Assembly (NCBI RefSeq): GCF_000429145.1
Contig: NZ_AUBH01000004.1
Location: 248,001-312,000 of the forward strand
Direction: 5' to 3'
Length of the DNA stretch: 64,000 bases
Source: Aestuariibacter salexigens DSM 15300
GTDB lineage: Bacteria > Pseudomonadota > Gammaproteobacteria > Enterobacterales > Alteromonadaceae
In this document: positions 45,054-55,207 of the stretch, piece by piece
How positions within the stretch are numbered: position 1 is the stretch's first letter
Layout of the letters: each line of letters begins with the position of its first letter
The notes under the pieces: model-generated
Database searches by the model: none
The model's input: only the letters and a program-made list of their open reading frames with translations
Told to the model about the DNA's origin: nothing
Program-made: the position numbers and the translations under genes

Positions 45054-47501
45054 TTAGACCTGGCTTAGTTTGAAAAAGCGCATTCGAGCCAGCATATCTT
45101 GTGCCTGTTGCGCCAGCGATGCGCTTGCCGCACTGGCTTCTTCTACAAGCGACGCGTTTTGTTGGGTCATATTGTCCATTTCGCTGACAGCCTGATTGAT
45201 CTCAGCAATGCCGGTAGATTGCTCATCAGATGACACGTTGATATTAGCAATCATATCGCCCACCTTCTGCACTGCCTCGACAATATGCTCAAGTGTGGCA
45301 CCTGATTCGTTTACCAGCTGTGTACCTTCCTCAACTTTTTTAACACTATCGTTGATAAGTTCTTTAATATCTTTGGCAGATTCTGCCGAGCGATGAGCGA
45401 GATTACGCACCTCGGTCGCAACCACAGCAAAGCCTCGCCCATGCTCCCCCGCTCTGGCAGCTTCAACTGCGGCATTTAGTGCCAATAGGTTTGTTTGAAA
45501 GGCCAATTCATCAATTACGCTAATGATGTCATTGATTTTTTTGCTGGACTGATTGATCACCTGCATACTTTGTACAGCTGAGGCGATTGTTTCTCCACCC
45601 TGAATCGCCTTTTGCGTCGCGCTAGCAGACAAATCGTTGGCTTGCTTACTGTTTTCAGCATTACTTCTTACTGTGCTGGTCATTTCCTCCATACTCGCTG
45701 CGGTCTGTTGCAAAGAGGAGGCCTGCTGTTCTGTTCTGCTACTCAAATCTGAATTGCCCTGCTCTATCTGGCTGGCACCTGCTGCGACTTCCATGGCTGA
45801 TTTATTTATCTGCTCGACAATATCGCGCAACGTACTGACAGTCTGATTGATTGAATCTTTCAGTTGCTGGAATTCCGGGATTAACTCGGTACTAATTGTG
45901 GCATTTAAATCTCCCTCAGACAGCTTACTCAACGCTTCTCTAAACGCATTCACGGCCACTACTCTGCCTGTCACGTCGGTTGCATATTTGACCACTTTAT
46001 ATGGCTTACCATTGAGGTCAAAAATTGGATTGTAAGAGGCCTGGATCCATATTTCTCGGCCAAATTTACCTAAACGCTTGAATTCTCCTGTCTCAAATTC
46101 CCCGGCATTGAGCTTGTCCCAAAATGCTCTGTATTCAGGGCTGTTTTTATAGGCGGGTTCAACAAACATACTGTGATGTTTACCTTGGATTTCGTCTAGA
46201 GAATACCCCATAGCATTGAGGAAATTGTCGTTCGCAACCTGGATAGTCCCATCCATGTTAAATTCTATGATGGCCTGACTTTTATCAATAGCTGATATTT
46301 GTCCTTCAAAGTCAGCGTTACGATTCTTCTGCTGCGTGATATCTGTTGCGAATTTCACCACTTTCATAGGCTTTCCATCTGTGCCAAGAATGGGATTGTA
46401 TGATGCCTGAATCCATATATCATCGCCGTTTTTACTGCGTCTTTTGAACTCGCCGGCGACATATTCACCGTCATTTAATTGTTTCCAGAACGCTTTGTAT
46501 TCAGAGCTGTGTTTGTACTCATCGTCAACAAAAATACTATGGTGTTTGCCCTGCACTTCAGCTAGAGAATAACCGACGGTAGAGAGGAAATTCTGATTGG
46601 CAGAAATAATGGTGCCGTCCATGTTAAATGAAATGACAGCCTGAGATTTGTCGATTGCGGAAAGCTGTCCGTCGCTGTACACCGATTTCAGTTTTTGCTG
46701 AGTGATATCAAGCGCGTATTTCACAACCTTGGTGGGATGCCCATCAATATCAAAAATTGGGTTATACGTTGCTTGTATCCAGATTTCTTTACCATTCTTG
46801 CCTACCCTCATAAATTCACCAGAGGCGTATTTCCCCTGATTGAGTCTGGACCAGAGATTCTTATACTCCGCAGAGTCCCGGGTGCCTGCGGGCGTGAACA
46901 TACTGTGATGTTTACCCTGAATTTCTTCGAGGGTATAGCCGATGGTATCGAGAAAGTTCTGATTAGCAGTAATGATAGTGCCATCCAACTCAAACTCGAT
47001 GACCGCCTGCGATTTGTGTATTGCTTCGATTTGCCCCGCAAAATCGACATTCTGTTGCTTTTGTTGTTCTACTTCCTGCTTGTATTGCTCACGCAGTTTA
47101 ACGTCTTCGGTGACATCTCTTGCAATGATGACAACCTTACATAACGCTCCCTTCTTATCCAATATCGGCATATAAGTAGCATTAAGCCATAATGCGGGCT
47201 CTGAGCCACCAGCGAGCATAAAGGTGTGCTCAACGTGGCGTCCACTGCTGACCGTTCGCCATAGATTTTCGACTACATAGTGATGTTGTTCATCTCTTGC
47301 CATTAAATCCGTATACGGCTTGCCAAGCACATCACCTTGAGTGTGTCCGGTCAGTTGAAGAAAATTATCATTTGCGTGAGCAATGGCACCTGAATTGTCT
47401 AACTCGCATACCGCGCAACATTGCCTTAATGCATCCGTGGTCTTAATCGCCTCGTCTTGCACACTTTTATTTCCAGTCAAAGAGAACGGTCCAATCTGCA
47501 T
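45054..47501 (-). CDS. Soluble chemoreceptor with four PAS domains, three of them tandem repeats
   Basis: This is an 815-residue methyl-accepting protein without a membrane helix. PAS1 covers about residues 23-136 (numbered from 47501). Three near-identical PAS domains follow, each marked by the segment HKSQAVIEF or DKSQA.I, with an exact 122-residue (366-base) period. A short HAMP-like linker ([17 protein letters not shown]) precedes the MCP domain, whose hairpin tip contains [20 protein letters not shown]. The likely signals are cytoplasmic: redox, oxygen or small molecules. The start may be 47501, or 47507 or 47528. Confidence 0.92.
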   Translation of the reverse strand: MQIGPFSLTGNKSVQDEAIKTTDALRQCCAVCELDNSGAIAHANDNFLQLTGHTQGDVLGKPYTDLMARDEQHHYVVENLWRTVSSGRHVEHTFMLAGGSEPALWLNATYMPILDKKGALCKVVIIARDVTEDVKLREQYKQEVEQQKQQNVDFAGQIEAIHKSQAVIEFELDGTIITANQNFLDTIGYTLEEIQGKHHSMFTPAGTRDSAEYKNLWSRLNQGKYASGEFMRVGKNGKEIWIQATYNPIFDIDGHPTKVVKYALDITQQKLKSVYSDGQLSAIDKSQAVISFNMDGTIISANQNFLSTVGYSLAEVQGKHHSIFVDDEYKHSSEYKAFWKQLNDGEYVAGEFKRRSKNGDDIWIQASYNPILGTDGKPMKVVKFATDITQQKNRNADFEGQISAIDKSQAIIEFNMDGTIQVANDNFLNAMGYSLDEIQGKHHSMFVEPAYKNSPEYRAFWDKLNAGEFETGEFKRLGKFGREIWIQASYNPIFDLNGKPYKVVKYATDVTGRVVAVNAFREALSKLSEGDLNATISTELIPEFQQLKDSINQTVSTLRDIVEQINKSAMEVAAGASQIEQGNSDLSSRTEQQASSLQQTAASMEEMTSTVRSNAENSKQANDLSASATQKAIQGGETIASAVQSMQVINQSSKKINDIISVIDELAFQTNLLALNAAVEAARAGEHGRGFAVVATEVRNLAHRSAESAKDIKELINDSVKKVEEGTQLVNESGATLEHIVEAVQKVGDMIANINVSSDEQSTGIAEINQAVSEMDNMTQQNASLVEEASAASASLAQQAQDMLARMRFFKLSQV
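45963..47024 (-). repeat. Three tandem 366-bp PAS-coding repeats in the chemoreceptor gene
   Basis: The segments starting at residues [22 protein letters not shown] and [11 protein letters not shown] are 122 residues apart each time. The last repeat ends near base 45963. Each unit repeats QGKHHS.F, W..LN.GEY..GEF and IWIQA.YNPI. They diverge by a minority of residues, so the duplications are not the newest kind but the phase is exact. Confidence 0.85.
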
Positions 47502-47704
47502 TACCATCAGGATACCTCGCAAAGCCAATGCACCAGCGAAACGCCGCTGGTAAACAACGTATAGTTAATGCATTAATAGTAGTTAAGTCTCACATTTTTG
47601 CGTGAGTAATATGCTGTTCCCGTGTCGCGACGTATGAATTGGTCGCGATCAGGCAGTGGTAATGCAGTAGAATATCGGTAAGTGTTCTTCTGAGATGAGT
47701 TGAC

Positions 47705-48709
47705 GTGGCTTTACAATGGTTCCCAGGGCATATGCATAAAGCCCTGAAAGAAATAAAAGAGTCGTTAAGTCAGGTTGATATCCTGATTGAAGTACTGGAT
47801 GCACGCCTCCCCTACTCTAGTGAGAACCCGGAAATTGCTAAAATCCGCGGTGACAAACCCTGCCTGAAGATCCTTAATAAATTTGATTTAGCCGACCCGG
47901 AAATAACGCGGCAATGGCAGCATGAACTGGAAAGCCAGCGTGGCGTAATCACCATAACAACATCAAGCGATAAACCCGCGGAAAGTAGGCAAATCATTTC
48001 TTTAGTTCGCCAACACTGCGCCCGGAAAGACTCATCGGTGAAGTCAATTAATGCCATGATTACGGGCATCCCAAACGTGGGAAAATCAACGCTTATTAAC
48101 ATTCTTGCCGAGCGCGTGATCGCAAAAACCGGTAATGAGCCAGCGGTGACAAAGAGTCAACAACGCATCAATCTTGGCAGTGGTATCGTTTTGTACGACA
48201 CACCCGGCGTACTGTGGCCCAAGTTAGAAAACCCAAATTCCATATACCGGCTGGCCGCATCGGGAGCGGTAAAAAACACCGCGATGGAATTTGATGACGT
48301 TGGCTTTTTTGCCGCTGATTATTTGATCAAAGCCTATCCAGATCGAATGAAAGCACGCTATAAACTGAACAACTTACCTGACACCGAGCTTGAATTTTTA
48401 GAAGCTGCGGCAAAGCAAAGGGGCGCCATCATGACCGGTGGACGAGTCAATTTGCATAAAATCTGCGAAGTGCTGCTAACTGAACTGCAATCAGGAAAAC
48501 TGGGCAGGATAAGTCTGGAAACGCCTGACATGGTCGCACAGGAAAAAGTCGAGATGGCCGCCGCCGCAGCCAAGAAAGCGGCTGACAAAGCCAAGCGAAA
48601 GCAGCGTTTTAAAGAAGGCTCATTGACGCCAGATAAGCGCGACCGCAAAGAGAAGCGAACCGAGAAGCGCGAAGCGCAAAGTCAACGCATGAAACAGCGC
48701 CGACGTTAG
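47705..48709 (+). CDS. Circularly permuted ribosome-biogenesis GTPase (YlqF/RbgA-like)
   Basis: This 334-residue GTPase carries its motifs in permuted order: NKFDLAD (G4, near 58) precedes the P-loop GIPNVGKST near 121-129 and then YDTPGVL (G3). YlqF proteins act in late assembly of the large ribosomal subunit. The start is GTG 47705, and MALQWFPGHMHKA follows, the normal family N-terminus. The last 50 residues are rich in Lys, Arg and Glu, an RNA-binding type of tail. It converges with rlmE. Confidence 0.9.
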   Translation: MALQWFPGHMHKALKEIKESLSQVDILIEVLDARLPYSSENPEIAKIRGDKPCLKILNKFDLADPEITRQWQHELESQRGVITITTSSDKPAESRQIISLVRQHCARKDSSVKSINAMITGIPNVGKSTLINILAERVIAKTGNEPAVTKSQQRINLGSGIVLYDTPGVLWPKLENPNSIYRLAASGAVKNTAMEFDDVGFFAADYLIKAYPDRMKARYKLNNLPDTELEFLEAAAKQRGAIMTGGRVNLHKICEVLLTELQSGKLGRISLETPDMVAQEKVEMAAAAAKKAADKAKRKQRFKEGSLTPDKRDRKEKRTEKREAQSQRMKQRRR

Positions 48710-48723
48710 ACTCGCTGGGATAT

Positions 48724-49344
48724 TTAGCCTTTGAATCCTTTGCCAACAAGGTAGACCTCGCGCGAACGCGGTCTTGAGGCAGCCGGTTTTCGTACGATGA
48801 CCTTATCAAATGATTGGCGAACTTCTTTTACGTATTCCTCATACCCCACTCCCTGAAAGACTTTCGCACAAAAGCTTCCGCCCGGTTTTAATACGTTACG
48901 CGCCATATCCAGCGCCAACTCTACCAGATACATCGCGGCATACTGATCGGTATTTTTAACGCCACTTAAGTTAGGCGCCATATCTGAGATAACCGTATCC
49001 GCTTTTCCGTCACCCAATGCGTCCAAAATGGCGTGATAAACCGATTCTTCGGTAAAGTCGCCTTGTATAAAGGTAACGCCGATAATCGAGTCCATAGGCA
49101 GAATATCAGAGGCAATAACACGTCCCGACTCACCAACCACCGGGGCCACTATCTGAGACCATCCACCAGGCGCGGATCCGAGATCGACGACCACACTGCC
49201 GGGGCGGTACAGTCCATCCTTCTCATTGATTTCAATTAACTTATAGCTGGCGCGAGACCGATAGCCATCAATTTGCGCTTTTTTGACATAAGGATCGTTG
49301 ACGTGTTCGTCCATCCATTTTTTACTGGTTTTTGATCGCGCCAT
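48724..49344 (-). CDS. rlmE: 23S rRNA 2'-O-methyltransferase (U2552) RlmE
   Basis: RlmE methylates U2552 of 23S rRNA and matters for 50S maturation. The start at 49344 ([17 protein letters not shown]) gives 206 residues, near the E. coli length. A longer ORF from 49437 would run into the divergent gene. The K-D-K-E tetrad is complete: K35, D121, K161 and E196, all shifted by exactly three from E. coli. [10 protein letters not shown] binds SAM. Confidence 0.95.
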   Translation of the reverse strand: MARSKTSKKWMDEHVNDPYVKKAQIDGYRSRASYKLIEINEKDGLYRPGSVVVDLGSAPGGWSQIVAPVVGESGRVIASDILPMDSIIGVTFIQGDFTEESVYHAILDALGDGKADTVISDMAPNLSGVKNTDQYAAMYLVELALDMARNVLKPGGSFCAKVFQGVGYEEYVKEVRQSFDKVIVRKPAASRPRSREVYLVGKGFKG

Positions 49345-49437
49345 GAAGTGAGCTCGCCCCGCTATCGGAAAATCGGCGAATATTGTAAGCTTGCTCGCGT
49401 TAAAAACAAAACCCGACTCCTTAGCAGGCCCACTCAA

Positions 49438-50184
49438 ATGAAACTAGATGATGCAAAAAAACTGCACCAGAAAAAATACCGTGCAGCATTTGGCCACTAT
49501 CTGGTTGAGGGTGAACATCTTATTATGGAGTTGCAAAACGCGCTAAAGCATCCTACACAGGCGCAATGTATACAGTTATTTATTTGTGAGTCTCGCCTTG
49601 AATGGGCGAAGACACTCCCCGCTAACTTCACGCTGACAGTGATAAGCGATAAACAGATGATCAAGCTGAGTGATACCAAAACGCCGCAAGGCGTCGTGGC
49701 CTGTGTCCCTCTGCCATCAGGCGATGAAATTCGAACGGACTTATCCAAGCAAGAACGTTGTATCTACTTGCATGAGGTACAAGACCCGGGGAATTTGGGT
49801 ACCATAATCAGAACGCTAGTCTGGTTCGGGGGCTTTCGATTGCTGCTTAGTCCAGGCAGCGTTGATCCCTTTAATTCAAAAGTGGTGCGCGCAAGTATGG
49901 GGGCTATTTTCCACCTGCCTATTGAAGTTGATGTTGCACTGGAGGATTTACCCAGACGTTTCAGTCGCTTCGCCTATCTGGACTTGCAGGGAACGGGCAT
50001 CAATTCGCCTGAATTTGCAGACTATGATTGTTATTTGTTTGGCAACGAAGCACGCGGCGTCCCTCAGAATAGTTTGGCGTCACTCACTGCTGATGCATTT
50101 ACGATTGCTGGAAGTGGAACAATTGACTCGTTAAATCTTGCTAATTCAGTGAGTATCTGTGCGTATCAATTATCGGCTAACTAA
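49438..50184 (+). CDS. TrmH/SpoU family RNA 2'-O-methyltransferase
   Basis: This 248-residue protein starts at 49438 ([15 protein letters not shown]). The N-terminal part is a substrate-binding domain. The knotted SPOUT domain has motif 1 [14 protein letters not shown], motif 2 [10 protein letters not shown] and motif 3 [17 protein letters not shown]. In motif 3, SLN with NLA replaces the more usual SLNVSVA. The target nucleotide is unknown. It diverges from rlmE; 93 bases separate the starts. Confidence 0.88.
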   Translation: MKLDDAKKLHQKKYRAAFGHYLVEGEHLIMELQNALKHPTQAQCIQLFICESRLEWAKTLPANFTLTVISDKQMIKLSDTKTPQGVVACVPLPSGDEIRTDLSKQERCIYLHEVQDPGNLGTIIRTLVWFGGFRLLLSPGSVDPFNSKVVRASMGAIFHLPIEVDVALEDLPRRFSRFAYLDLQGTGINSPEFADYDCYLFGNEARGVPQNSLASLTADAFTIAGSGTIDSLNLANSVSICAYQLSAN

Positions 50185-50212
50185 TTGAAAGTGAGTAAAT
50201 TAAATAAAAAAC

Positions 50213-50950
50213 CTAAGCCGTCTTTTTGGAATACTTCACGGCATTATTTAATTGCTGTAATTCTTGCTTGGTGAGATTGCGCCACTGCCCTGGCGGCAGT
50301 TTACCAAGCTGAATGTGCATAATGCGAACCCGCTTCAATTTAGTGACTTCGTATCCTAAAAATTCACACATGCGGCGAATCTGGCGGTTCAACCCCTGTG
50401 TCAGAATAATACTGAATTGAAACTTACCACGCGCCCTGACCTGACAAGGCTTTGTCACGGTTCCCAGAATAGGCACGCCACGTGCCATTTTCTTTAAAAA
50501 GCGTTCACTAATAGGTTGATCAACCGTAACGATGTATTCCTTATCGTGGGCATTCTCTGCTCTCAATACCTTATTAACAATATCACCATCACTGGTCAGT
50601 AAAATCAGCCCTTCCGAGGGCTTATCCAGGCGGCCAATGGGGAAGATCCTTTCCTTGTGACCCACTGCATCAATAATGTTGCCTTTCACGTGCCGCTCTG
50701 TCGTGCAGGTGATCCCGATAGGCTTGTGATAGGCAATATAAATGCGATCCGATTTATCCTTTGCTACGCCACCAACAATCTTGCCATCCAACTTAACGGT
50801 ATCACCGGGCTGCACTTTGGTACCAAGCTCTGGCGGTTTGCCATTGACCGTAACGCGCTGCTGCTCAATTAATTTATCTGCCTCGCGACGCGAACAGACG
50901 CCAGTGTCGCTGAGGTATTTGTTTAGTCGCTTGGGCGGTTCAGGTGTCAT
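50213..50950 (-). CDS. rluF: 23S rRNA pseudouridine synthase RluF
   Basis: RluF makes pseudouridine at 23S rRNA position 2604 (and tRNA-Tyr 35 in E. coli). The 245-residue product has an N-terminal S4 domain (RLNKYLSDTGVCSRREADKLI) and the catalytic domain with D109 in GRLDKPSEGL. RMCEFLGYEVTKLKRVRIM follows near 190, as in RluF. It lacks the long basic tail of the E. coli enzyme (290 residues). Confidence 0.9.
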   Translation of the reverse strand: MTPEPPKRLNKYLSDTGVCSRREADKLIEQQRVTVNGKPPELGTKVQPGDTVKLDGKIVGGVAKDKSDRIYIAYHKPIGITCTTERHVKGNIIDAVGHKERIFPIGRLDKPSEGLILLTSDGDIVNKVLRAENAHDKEYIVTVDQPISERFLKKMARGVPILGTVTKPCQVRARGKFQFSIILTQGLNRQIRRMCEFLGYEVTKLKRVRIMHIQLGKLPPGQWRNLTKQELQQLNNAVKYSKKTA

Positions 50951-51046
50951 AGCTAAGTATCAATGTGACAGCGAAAAGTGAGCTGTTTTGCGGTGCAATC
51001 ATTTTTCACAGAGTATATGGGAAATTCTGCATCGATGCCGGGAAAC

Positions 51047-51949
51047 TTATTGGCAAAAGTGGCTAATGTCTGCCGCCGTTTTTCTCGGACATTCCACCAT
51101 CGTCATGTGGCCTATTCCTGGGTAAGTCTTTGCATGCCCACCCACCAGCTCTTTCCAGGCAGCGATATCAAGAGTAGGGGCAAAGCAGTCCTCTTCTCCC
51201 CAGATCATGAGCACGTTATCACTGTTGAGCGTAAAAGGATCTTTGACGATGTTGTCGAGATTCACAAAGTCAGAGAACAAGTGTTGTAATCGGTCAGCCC
51301 GGTCAACGTAATTGTGCTGCGCAATGTAGTAAAGCACACTCGGCGGCACTGGCGGGCGCCTGCGCATAGTCAGACTGAACATATCAAACACGCTTTTAAC
51401 TGAATGATGTAGAAACGGATTAAAGTTTTGTTCAATCATGTGTAATGTTAAGTCTGTTTTTGCTCCCGCAGGACCCACTAAAATCGCTTTTACACAATCA
51501 CGTTCTCGGTCATTTAATAAGTTGGCAGCCACCACTCCACCCATAGAGTTACCCACAACCGAATATTGTGTTATTTGCAGGTGTAACAATAACGCCTTGC
51601 AACACTCTATGTAGGCTTTTGTATCGTAGCGCTTATGTTGCTGATAGCTGCTCTCGCCATGACCGATAAGATCAGGGATGACGAGTCTGTAACGCTGCTT
51701 CAAAAACAGTGCACAACTCAACCACGCCGTCTTATCCGCACTTAAACCGTGCAGAAGTAGCAATACGGGTTTATCTGATTCGCTGTCGTAAAATACAACA
51801 GAACAGCCATCGTAGGCGAATACACGCCGCTTCAGGCCGCAATACAGTCGCTGTAGGCGCTCGAATGTCGCAAAGACGCCCCAACCTATTCGGCGCGAGG
51901 GGAGAAAAGTGAGTGCGATAATGCCAAGTAAACAGCCGATGACAACCAT
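51047..51949 (-). CDS. Membrane-anchored alpha/beta hydrolase
   Basis: This 300-residue protein has one N-terminal hydrophobic helix (about 1-16) as membrane anchor. The alpha/beta hydrolase fold has LLLLHGLSADKTAW (oxyanion region near 64-76) and the nucleophile S135 in VGNSMGG. An Asp lies in WGEEDCFAPT near 255 and a His in GIGHMTMVE near 280. The substrate is unknown. It is transcribed alone, between rluF and a secreted protein gene. Confidence 0.87.
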   Translation of the reverse strand: MVVIGCLLGIIALTFLPSRRIGWGVFATFERLQRLYCGLKRRVFAYDGCSVVFYDSESDKPVLLLLHGLSADKTAWLSCALFLKQRYRLVIPDLIGHGESSYQQHKRYDTKAYIECCKALLLHLQITQYSVVGNSMGGVVAANLLNDRERDCVKAILVGPAGAKTDLTLHMIEQNFNPFLHHSVKSVFDMFSLTMRRRPPVPPSVLYYIAQHNYVDRADRLQHLFSDFVNLDNIVKDPFTLNSDNVLMIWGEEDCFAPTLDIAAWKELVGGHAKTYPGIGHMTMVECPRKTAADISHFCQ

Positions 51950-52063
51950 GTTTTTATGTTATTGATTAGGAGGATTATTGCGTGGAATATATTATCACAA
52001 AGGCCCTATCCAAGAGAAAGCCTTGACCTGTGACGGCGCCTTCATTACGTGAGGTTTAGGGCA

Positions 52064-52765
52064 CTATCTACGCTCTATCTTGACCTCACCGCTACCGAGT
52101 AAAGCCTTCCATATTCCAGAGGCAGACCCGTCAGGGGCAAATGTTAATGACACATCACCGCTGTCCCATGCTGTTCTATAGCGGCCGGAAGCGTTCATGA
52201 AGTCACGGTCAAACTCATCCAAAATAAGTTGGCCGTTGCGATAGTTGTGCTCAATGACAAAACGATCATTTGAGACAAAATAGGCACGCTTCACATCGTA
52301 ATATCCGATCTCTCCAAGGTTATAAGTGAAGTTGTCAGGTGCATTTATCAGTTGCTGCATGGCGTTGAATAGTGGGGAATCATCAACAGACGCCGACGCC
52401 GTGTCAGACTGGTCTATTTTGCCAGATAGAATAACCAGATAGGTGCCGTCCTCCTGATATCCAATATCTATGATCGTAAATCCCGGCAGCAATATCGCTT
52501 GTGCCTGAGACTCAATAAAGTCTGATTGTAGCTGGAAATCACTGGTCGTAGTGACGGATTTCACGGTGACTCCAGCGCGCTCAATTGCTGTACGCTTGGC
52601 GAAAAGAACTGCCTGCTCATAATCCTGCTGTTTGGTCGATTTTACTCCGTCATCAAACCCTTTAATCTGAACGTCAATAGGTTTAGCGACCCCCGGTAGT
52701 GGTGCAAATAGTAATGTGCCCAACAGAAGCATGAAGTATCGAAAGTAGGCTAATTGATAAAGCAT
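52064..52765 (-). CDS. Secreted protein of unknown function (LPP20/FlgT-N-like fold)
   Basis: This 233-residue protein has a signal peptide from ATG 52765 ([20 protein letters not shown], cleaved near GVAKP). Residues about 35-115 ([19 protein letters not shown] to YLVILSGKI) resemble the N-terminal module of LPP20 and FlgT-type proteins in envelope and flagellar proteins. The C-terminal half, with [22 protein letters not shown], is unfamiliar. It diverges from the chemoreceptor gene at 52925. Confidence 0.7.
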   Translation of the reverse strand: MLYQLAYFRYFMLLLGTLLFAPLPGVAKPIDVQIKGFDDGVKSTKQQDYEQAVLFAKRTAIERAGVTVKSVTTTSDFQLQSDFIESQAQAILLPGFTIIDIGYQEDGTYLVILSGKIDQSDTASASVDDSPLFNAMQQLINAPDNFTYNLGEIGYYDVKRAYFVSNDRFVIEHNYRNGQLILDEFDRDFMNASGRYRTAWDSGDVSLTFAPDGSASGIWKALLGSGEVKIERR

Positions 52766-52924
52766 AGGTCGTCCCATCCTGTTCAGTCTTTGCACTATAA
52801 ACTATTCACCGTACTGACGTTAGCGTTGAGTAATACGCCGATTTCACGTCCAACTCTTCACCATCACTGGCAATTTCAGGGTTTGCCGTTATCTTTTAAG
52901 GATGTCTCTTCAAGAAGCTGTCCA

Positions 52925-54673
52925 ATGTCTCTGTTTGCCTTTTCTACAGATCTGTCCGAGCAATCTCTCAAAAAACAATTGATCGCCACGGTGACAATCA
53001 ATGAGCAAAACAATGTCGTGTTTTTCAACGATGCAGCAGAAACACTGTGGGGCTATAAGCGTGAAGAGGTGCTCGGGAAAAATGTCAATATACTGGTTCC
53101 GGCAGCCATCCGTGACAAACATGATGACTATGTGGACCGCAACAGGACCACCGGTGAGAATAAAATTGTTGGCAGCACTCGTGAAGTTGAGATGGTGCGC
53201 AGCAATGGACAACATTTGTGGGTCAACCTATCAGTCACGCGCATCCAGGTTAGTGGAAAAACCTACTATACCGCCACGTTGCAGGACATTTCTAAGGCCA
53301 GAGAGGCAAGTCTGATCATCGAGAAAACCCTCGAGCAGGTCAATGATGCCGTGGTGTGCATAGATGAAAATAATCTCGTGACATTATTCAACCATGCTGC
53401 GGAAACCATGTGGGGAATATCCCGAGATGAGATCATTGGACGTAATGTAAAGCATCTGGTACCAGAGGCATTTCGCGATGAGCACGATAGTTACATCAAT
53501 AATAACAGGCGCACAGGCGTAGATAAGATTGTTGGCACGTCGCGTGTGGTCAATATCGAGCGTCAGGATGGCACTACGCTGTGGGCAAACTTATCGCTAA
53601 GTAAAGTCGATTTGGAAAGCCGGGTGCTTTATACCGCGTTTCTAAAAGATGTCACGGAGGAAATAGAGCTACAAGATGAAAGGGAAATGCTGTCATTGGT
53701 TGCGAACAGGACGCAAAATGCGGTGATTATCACTGGACCTGACGGCCTAATTAAATACGTTAATAAAGGTTTTGAGCGTCTTACTGGCTACTTGCTAGAG
53801 GATATTAAAGGCAAAAAACCCGGCAGCTTTTTACAAGGGCCTGAAACCTCAGAAGATACCCGCAAAGAAATTCGCCGACATCTGGATGAAGAAGAACCCT
53901 ACTATGGTGAAATCCTCAACTATACCGCCGATGGCACTCCCTATTGGACATCACTGTCTATCAACCCAGTGACCGAAAATGGCTTATTAAAGCATTTCGT
54001 GGCAGTGCAAGCAGACATCACGGAAGTCAAGCAGCAGGCATTAAATTACACCCGTAAGCTACAGGCGATTAGCGGAGCCCTTGTCATTCTGGAAACCGAT
54101 ACCAACGCTCAGCCATTGGACTGGAATCCGATGCTTAAAGACCTGATTGGTGAGCACTATGACATCGAAGATTTTTCATTTGAGCTGTTTGAACAAATTA
54201 ACAGTGAAGAGTTAGCTCGCCTTAAAAACGGTGACTTCGTGTCAAAAACCGTAGAATTTCGTAAAGACGATTTCTTCGCGGCCATCGACTTGCGCGTCTG
54301 TGGCCTCAAGAATTTCCAGAATGACGTGTATCGATTCGTTATGTTCGGACTTAACATCACTAAGCGTCGCGATCTGATAAACCAGACACAAATTGCTATG
54401 CAAAGGCTTGTCGACAACAGCCAGAAGATTTCTGGTTTTATTGCCACCATCTCAGAAATATCTGACCAAACCGCCTTGTTATCCCTCAACGCCGCAATTG
54501 AAGCTGCGCGAGCAGGTGATACCGGACGTGGATTTGCGGTGGTCGCAGATGAAGTCAGAGAACTTGCTCATAACACGCATAAATCCTCTGAAGCGATTAA
54601 CAACCTGGTGAAAGCTACCGTTGAGGATATTTCGTCCCTAGCCGATTTCATCAAGCGTATTAACATAAACTGA
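52925..54673 (+). CDS. Soluble PAS-rich chemoreceptor with short signalling domain
   Basis: This 582-residue protein starts at 52925 ([14 protein letters not shown]). The longer ORF from 52754 overlaps the divergent gene. Three PAS domains (about 20-120, 135-240, 255-365) and a fourth weaker one (375-490) are followed by a short MCP signalling region. Its hairpin tip is [22 protein letters not shown]. The third PAS has FLQGPETS without the photoactive Cys of LOV domains. There is no membrane segment. The MCP helices are shorter than usual, suggesting an atypical signal partner. Confidence 0.88.
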   Translation: MSLFAFSTDLSEQSLKKQLIATVTINEQNNVVFFNDAAETLWGYKREEVLGKNVNILVPAAIRDKHDDYVDRNRTTGENKIVGSTREVEMVRSNGQHLWVNLSVTRIQVSGKTYYTATLQDISKAREASLIIEKTLEQVNDAVVCIDENNLVTLFNHAAETMWGISRDEIIGRNVKHLVPEAFRDEHDSYINNNRRTGVDKIVGTSRVVNIERQDGTTLWANLSLSKVDLESRVLYTAFLKDVTEEIELQDEREMLSLVANRTQNAVIITGPDGLIKYVNKGFERLTGYLLEDIKGKKPGSFLQGPETSEDTRKEIRRHLDEEEPYYGEILNYTADGTPYWTSLSINPVTENGLLKHFVAVQADITEVKQQALNYTRKLQAISGALVILETDTNAQPLDWNPMLKDLIGEHYDIEDFSFELFEQINSEELARLKNGDFVSKTVEFRKDDFFAAIDLRVCGLKNFQNDVYRFVMFGLNITKRRDLINQTQIAMQRLVDNSQKISGFIATISEISDQTALLSLNAAIEAARAGDTGRGFAVVADEVRELAHNTHKSSEAINNLVKATVEDISSLADFIKRININ

Positions 54674-54679
54674 CCTACA

Positions 54680-55207
54680 TCATTTTGTCGGTCTGCAGTA
54701 ACATCCCTCAGCGTCATACGGAATAACTGTATCGGGCATTGAGAAGGCAGCACTGTCTGTTTCACGTGTTAGCCAGGGTTCAACCAGGCCGTTTCCAGCA
54801 CTACAGTAAATACCACTCGAATACGGACCAAAATACGTCAACTCTCCATTCTCAAAGACGGCGACTGCAGGCAATGCGGGCAATACTGTAGCTATGGACT
54901 CCGTGCCGGATTCAGCGAGATTAATAAACACATTGTGAAACCCCTGTTGTTCAGCAAGTTGAGCAACACTATGTCGATGCTGGCGCGAAGTGAAATCACA
55001 TATACAATCATCTGCAGTAATGTGAATGGTCGTTAAACGGTGTTGTGCATGATAAGGAAGCAATTCCTGCTCCAGCGATGCTAAATCTGATAACAACTGC
55101 AATTCCGGGTCAAACTCTATAAGCATTGACGATTGCTGCCACTTCAACACTGCCATTACAATGCCAAGCCATAATATAGCGAGCAGAATGATGAATCCGC
55201 TTTTCAC
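54680..55207 (-). CDS. Membrane-anchored thioredoxin-fold protein (DUF6436-like)
   Basis: This 175-residue protein has an N-terminal helix (about 4-22) and a periplasmic domain with a thioredoxin-like strand-helix pattern. Cysteines occur as CIC in DDCICDF (near 68-70) and as CYC in the C-terminal EGCYCRP. They are spaced as CxC rather than CxxC. Its start overlaps the stop of the chemoreceptor gene at 55204 by 4 bases, so the two are translationally coupled. The CxC sites suggest redox or metal chemistry. The family name is from memory. Confidence 0.75.
   Translation of the reverse strand: MKSGFIILLAILWLGIVMAVLKWQQSSMLIEFDPELQLLSDLASLEQELLPYHAQHRLTTIHITADDCICDFTSRQHRHSVAQLAEQQGFHNVFINLAESGTESIATVLPALPAVAVFENGELTYFGPYSSGIYCSAGNGLVEPWLTRETDSAAFSMPDTVIPYDAEGCYCRPTK

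Noticed and set aside
45963-47024. CRISPR-like or satellite repeat
   Set aside because: The 366-base periodicity is coding and explained by tandem PAS domains; there are no spacers.
53750-54010. Photoactive LOV domain in the chemoreceptor
   Set aside because: The cysteine required for the flavin adduct is not present in the KPGSFLQG segment.
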